This document shows positions 20,503 to 23,213 of a DNA stretch of 23,213 nt, in pieces. The first letter of the stretch is position 1. Each line of letters starts with the position of its first letter. Made by a program: the position numbers and the translations under genes. The notes under the pieces were generated by a model. The model saw only the letters and a program-made list of their open reading frames with translations, had not been told where the DNA came from and searched no databases. Source of the stretch: Ophioceras dolichostomum (taxonomy: Eukaryota > Ascomycota > Sordariomycetes > Magnaporthales > Ophioceraceae); assembly GCA_003049485.1 (NCBI GenBank), contig PYST01000487.1, forward strand, positions 1 through 23,213, written 5' to 3'.

Positions 20503-20510
20503 TTAATTTG
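20420..20510 (-). other. tRNA-like or SINE-like sequence
   Basis: The minus strand reads AACTTGGCAGAGCATTGTCC, then a GTTCGCGC box-B-like element about 40 bases further on, the order and spacing of Pol III A and B boxes. The anticodon arm and acceptor stem do not pair properly, so this is not an intact tRNA. It may be a decayed tRNA or a tRNA-derived SINE. Confidence 0.3.
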
Positions 20511-21198
20511 GGAGATACCTTTTTACCTCTGACGGACTGGCAGTATGGCGAGCCACTGTGCTTCGGGTTCGGCGGTGGCTCCACCCCCCTTCGTAGGTAC
20601 CTAGGTAGGTAAGGAAGCCAGGAAAGGTTCCGTCTCCGAGAATGCCCCGGGCAACATCATGGTGAAGCGTCAGATACATTCCCACCTGGTGCGAGGCATG
20701 TAGTCTCCAAATTTTGTGATATGCGCTTGCAAGTCTTCCATTTTCGAAGCGTCTGGCTGTTTGCACAAAGTCGCGAAGTCTGTCAGTAATGAGTGGCAAT
20801 GGGGTTTCGAGGAGACTGATGATCAAGAGCCCATGCATTCTGTCGATCTCGGAAGGTGGTGACAACCCGATCAATGATTGTAGGACCTCTGTTCGTGAAT
20901 CCGATTGGTGATCATGCGATTCATTCTGTGTGCTGGTGGTAGGGCAGAGGTCTCGGTTGGTGGCAAGCGGTCACGCAGGCAGATTGATAGGCTGCACGGC
21001 CGCGATATCGCGATGCAGGTCCTGTGCGACGTAGGTATTCAACCATACATAAATAGAGGTGCTGTCTTCCGTACAGCTGTTGCCCAGCTGCCAGTTTTCG
21101 GGTTCGCGGACCTGTGGCGTCGTCCAGATTGACCAAGGGCTGCGGGACGCACAGACTATGTGGCGAGGCGTGTCTCGGCGACATATAGGCGACTTCCT
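20503..21198 (-). pseudogene. Nonsense-interrupted reading frame of unknown family
   Basis: One minus-strand frame runs from 21198 to 20503 (about 231 codons) with a single internal stop, TGA at 20973-20971, which could come from CGA by one transition. Both halves read as protein: upstream WSIWTTPQVREPENWQLGN and SIYVWLNTYVAQDLHRDIAA; downstream IDRMHGLLIISLLETPLPLI and KIWRLHASHQVGMYLTLHHD. There is no start ATG at its 5' end, so it is probably an exon or a truncated copy. The frame ends just after a TACCTAGGTA-type motif at 20594-20612. I do not recognise the family. It is mostly helical with no signal peptide. Confidence 0.4.
20594..20612. repeat. TACCTAGGTA-type palindromic motif
   Basis: Consists of TAGGTA units around a GTACCTAGGTAG core, partly self-complementary. 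The same CCTA/TAGG unit recurs at the left window edge (1-60). It is a short low-complexity motif often seen in Sordariomycete intergenic DNA, with no known function here. Confidence 0.6.
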
Positions 21199-22108
21199 TT
21201 ACATGATGGACTGATGCCAGATGCGTCGATTGCTCCGAATACCAGCAGGCCGACTCAAGCATTCCTTCGGGTGCATTCGGCATACTTGACTGGCTCCTTG
21301 AGGAAATGCTTACCCAGTCAGAGAATGGCTGTTGGCAGCTAGCGGCCAAGACGAACTGACCACCCAACGTCCTCCGGTCCCCATCAGACTGCTCGGAATG
21401 ACTCCTGCAACCCGTGCAGTGGTAAGTGTTGGTACCGAGAGAGAAGGTGCGGGATGGAGTGCGCGTCATTCCTTTCTCGTCAGGCACACTCATTTTCAAG
21501 AATGTTGTCAGCGAACAGGGCATCCCCCTTTCTCACTCAGAGTCAGGCATATATGTACCCTCTCTAGTTCCTTGTCCCTGTTGCGTGGCAGTCACCCTGA
21601 TGGCTCTGAGAAGTATTGAGCCCCTAATACATCCCTCTTTTCTACTTTTGGCGCAGCAATCCTGTAGTGGCTTGTCTTCCCCTCCTTGGGCTTCTTTCGG
21701 ATTGGTGGGAAACGCGAGTACGAGCCACCAGAAGACCATGGCCGCCTCGCCCGACTCCGCAACGCTCCAGTTAGAGCACGCGCTCTGTCTTGGAGCGGTC
21801 TCACTAGTCAGGCATGCCCTCTATCGTCGCTGTCAAGTCTCAGTCTCCAGGAATACGATTCAGCTATGCTTGATTCTCTTCTAATTTCGATTCCAGCGTC
21901 GTTCATTCCGTGCCAACAGTCTGGCTTCGTCACTCCACGACTACATCTATGACGTGTCGCGCTTGGGCGTCATATCTCTCAACCTTCTGTCATGGTGTTC
22001 ATGTTCTTGCGGTCTTCTGCGTTGACTGGCAGAGGTCGACCACGGCGTGAACTACCACCTCACCGTCAGTCTGTCAGACTCGTTTGGCCGCTCGAGACGT
22101 CGGATGAA
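21199..22108. other. Intergenic region, unassigned ORFs
   Basis: ORFs on both strands (21426-21884 +, 21523-20921 -) overlap and lack recognisable domains. A short plus-strand frame from the ATG at 21738 (ATLQLEHALCLGAVSLVRHA) faintly resembles an ankyrin-type helix pair but is far too short to call. The region also holds the promoter of the gene at 22298. Confidence 0.35.
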
Positions 22109-22109
22109 G

Positions 22110-22117
22110 TATAAATA
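22110..22117 (+). promoter_or_regulatory. TATA box (TATAAATA)
   Basis: A perfect TATAAATA lies 188 bp upstream of the ATG at 22298, followed by a C/A-rich leader with few G's. This is a convincing fungal core promoter. An ATG at 22155 lies between it and the main start. Confidence 0.6.
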
Positions 22118-22297
22118 CTCGCTAATAGCCCTCTCATCTGCTATTCCTCTTGCCATGTACTATCGACACCTCCTCCACGCGCACGTACACCTACTACTAC
22201 AACAAGCACCTCCTTCTCACAAAGCCAAATACACCAAACCCAGAGCACCTCTAAACACACGAACCTGCAACCAATATTCCCGGCCAAAACCTCAAAG

Positions 22298-22546
22298 ATG
22301 TCGGCCAAGACATTCAAAGTGGATGACAAAGTCCAGTATTCGGAAGACGGGAAAGAGTGGAGGGGCAAGGTTTACAAAGTCAACGACGATGGCACGTACG
22401 AAGTTCCGAAAGTAAAGGTTCTCGAGGGCGACCCCCCGAAATGGCGAAACGTCCACGTCGGGGAGAATCTTGGCCTGAAGGACAAGAAAGCCTCGGATCT
22501 AAGCCCCTTGACAGACGCTGAGTACGATTCTGTGGATGACAGGTGA
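22298..22546 (+). CDS. Small Tudor/SH3-like domain protein
   Basis: 82 residues, highly charged. FKVDDKVQYSEDGKEWRGKV followed by YKVNDDGTYEVPKVKV matches the strand pattern of a Tudor/KOW-like SH3 barrel (hydrophobic-D-x-V-x-Y, then W-x-G-x-V, then D-G-T-Y-E-V). The last 25 residues (KDKKASDLSPL onward) look disordered. There is no signal peptide or membrane segment. The exact family is not recognised, so no binding partner can be given. The stop codon overlaps a strong donor site (GACAG|GTGAGC at 22543), so the last codons may lie in an unseen second exon, and the listed end is the unspliced version. The ATG is preceded by CAAAG in a CA-rich leader. An overlapping upstream ORF starting at 22155 runs past the main ATG in another frame and could reduce translation if included in the mRNA. 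Confidence 0.65.
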   Translation: MSAKTFKVDDKVQYSEDGKEWRGKVYKVNDDGTYEVPKVKVLEGDPPKWRNVHVGENLGLKDKKASDLSPLTDAEYDSVDDR

Positions 22547-22750
22547 GCTGTATGCGTCGGAGAATACAGGGACGACGCCATACCGGCTCCAACTCACGCC
22601 CCGAAGCCTTGGGTATTTATGTTAGTTAGATAGCTGAGAGTAGTGCTCAGCGCTAGTCTATTTCGTAGGAAATGCAATTCCACACACAAGACGAAGCCTC
22701 TCAGCAGTAGCGCTGAGGCCATGATTAGACCGAAGCTAAGCCGCACCACC
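22547..22750. other. 3' flank with inverted repeats
   Basis: Contains CTCAGCGCTA (22646-22655) and its inverted copy TAGCGCTGAG (22709-22718), able to form a 10-bp stem with a 53-nt loop. It lies between the Tudor-like gene and the transposon relic and may be the 3'UTR of the former. No gene is seen. Confidence 0.4.
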
Positions 22751-23213
22751 TAAATTTCGGCCACCCCTAGATATCGGCCACCCAAAAAAAGGGGAAGATC
22801 AACTCTGCATACAATTATGGCCGCACCACGATCTCGTTTTCAATTGTGCTCTTCCAGAAGTATCCTCCTCGTCGTCCTCTTCAATCTGTATAGCTTCAAC
22901 AATTCCCCTGGCTTCCTGACGTCCCGCACGGTCGCAAATACCGCGTTCGGGTCGGGCCGGACCTTCTTCGCTTTCTCGGCAATAGCTCTTCAACGCGTGC
23001 CTCCAGACGCTTCTTTTCGCGTTCCATGGTAGCCAAACCGTAGTCCTTGCGATCCATGGCTTTTTGGAGCCTGTTGAACAACAGACGTGACGTAGAATTG
23101 CCCCCGTAAAGGGCGGTCAATTGGCGGGCTTGACTGGCCACCTCTCGGGCCTTGGTAGGCGTATTCCATAATACCGCTGAGGTATCCTCCAGGAAGGAGG
23201 AGGTCCCAGGAGG
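22751..23213 (-). mobile_element. Pogo/Fot1-type DNA transposon relic (3' end)
   Basis: The minus strand entering from the right edge encodes the coiled-coil C-terminus of a fungal pogo-type (Fot1-like) transposase. STSRLLFNRLQKAMDRKDYG and REKKRLEARVEEL lie in one frame (to about 22995), KAKKVRPDPNAVFATVRDVR in a second, and GIVEAIQIEEDDEEDTSG in a third. Family members carry a matching tail (RLLFRKVGKALDK-like, then a KRRK-xPDPN-type stretch, then an acidic end). At least two frameshifts separate the pieces, so the copy is dead. TCGGCCACCC occurs twice beyond the coding end (22757-22766 and 22774-22783), probably as terminal or subterminal repeats. The DDE catalytic part and 5' end lie outside the window. 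Confidence 0.72.
22757..22783. repeat. Direct repeats, likely transposon terminus
   Basis: TCGGCCACCC at 22757-22766 and again at 22774-22783, immediately outside the transposase relic and next to a TA dinucleotide (22751-22752) that could be the target-site duplication typical of pogo/Tc1-mariner elements. The other end is not in the window, so this cannot be confirmed here. Confidence 0.4.

Noticed and set aside
20921..21523. 200-codon minus-strand ORF
   Set aside because: It overlaps the more natural frame 21198-20503, is Ser/Arg/His-biased and has no recognisable domain.
1..23213. CRISPR arrays, rRNA genes, prokaryotic operons, biosynthetic gene cluster
   Set aside because: No spaced direct repeats, no rRNA or intact tRNA sequence, and no neighbouring set of PKS/NRPS/transport genes; the features are fungal and independent.

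Overview
The window looks like nuclear DNA of a filamentous ascomycete (Pezizomycotina, probably a Sordariomycete). The evidence is short GT-AG introns with CTRAC-type branch points, GC-rich exons, AT-richer intergenic DNA with TACCTAGGTA motifs, and fungal-type proteins (a WDR44/Dgr2-like WD40 protein, Dom34/Pelota, C2H2 fingers, a small secreted protein). No species is claimed.

Layout. 123-761 (+) is a thioredoxin-fold protein with a CPPC active site and an Ala/Lys/Glu-rich tail. 7169-1860 (-) is a large WDR44/Dgr2-like WD40 gene; its single long exon covers only the last 1,131 residues, and I place three further exons upstream by splice signals, reading phase and family motifs. 7.2-9.7 kb shows no recognisable gene. 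9968-9717 (-) is a short orphan ORF. 11384-10044 (-) is Dom34/Pelota in two exons. 12.2-13.2 kb has two unplaced minus-strand ORFs. 13275-14059 (+) is a broken FMN-dependent alpha-hydroxy-acid dehydrogenase. 16052-14823 (-) is a multi-C2H2 zinc-finger protein. 18191-18598 (+) is a small secreted protein whose frame has either a 96-nt intron or a nonsense codon. 18.6-21.2 kb holds tRNA-like stretches and a nonsense-interrupted minus-strand frame of unknown identity. 22298-22546 (+) encodes a small basic/acidic Tudor- or SH3-like protein behind a good TATA box. The right edge carries the frameshifted C-terminus of a pogo/Fot1-type transposase.

The genes do not form an operon or cluster. The left half (thioredoxin, WD40, ribosome-rescue Dom34, zinc finger) reads as conserved housekeeping DNA. 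The right half (from about 12 kb, apart from the C2H2 gene) is a gene-poor decay zone with pseudogenes, a transposon relic and a candidate secreted protein. I found no convincing new multi-gene system. The most useful results are the rebuilt gene models and the relics that single-ORF calling misses.
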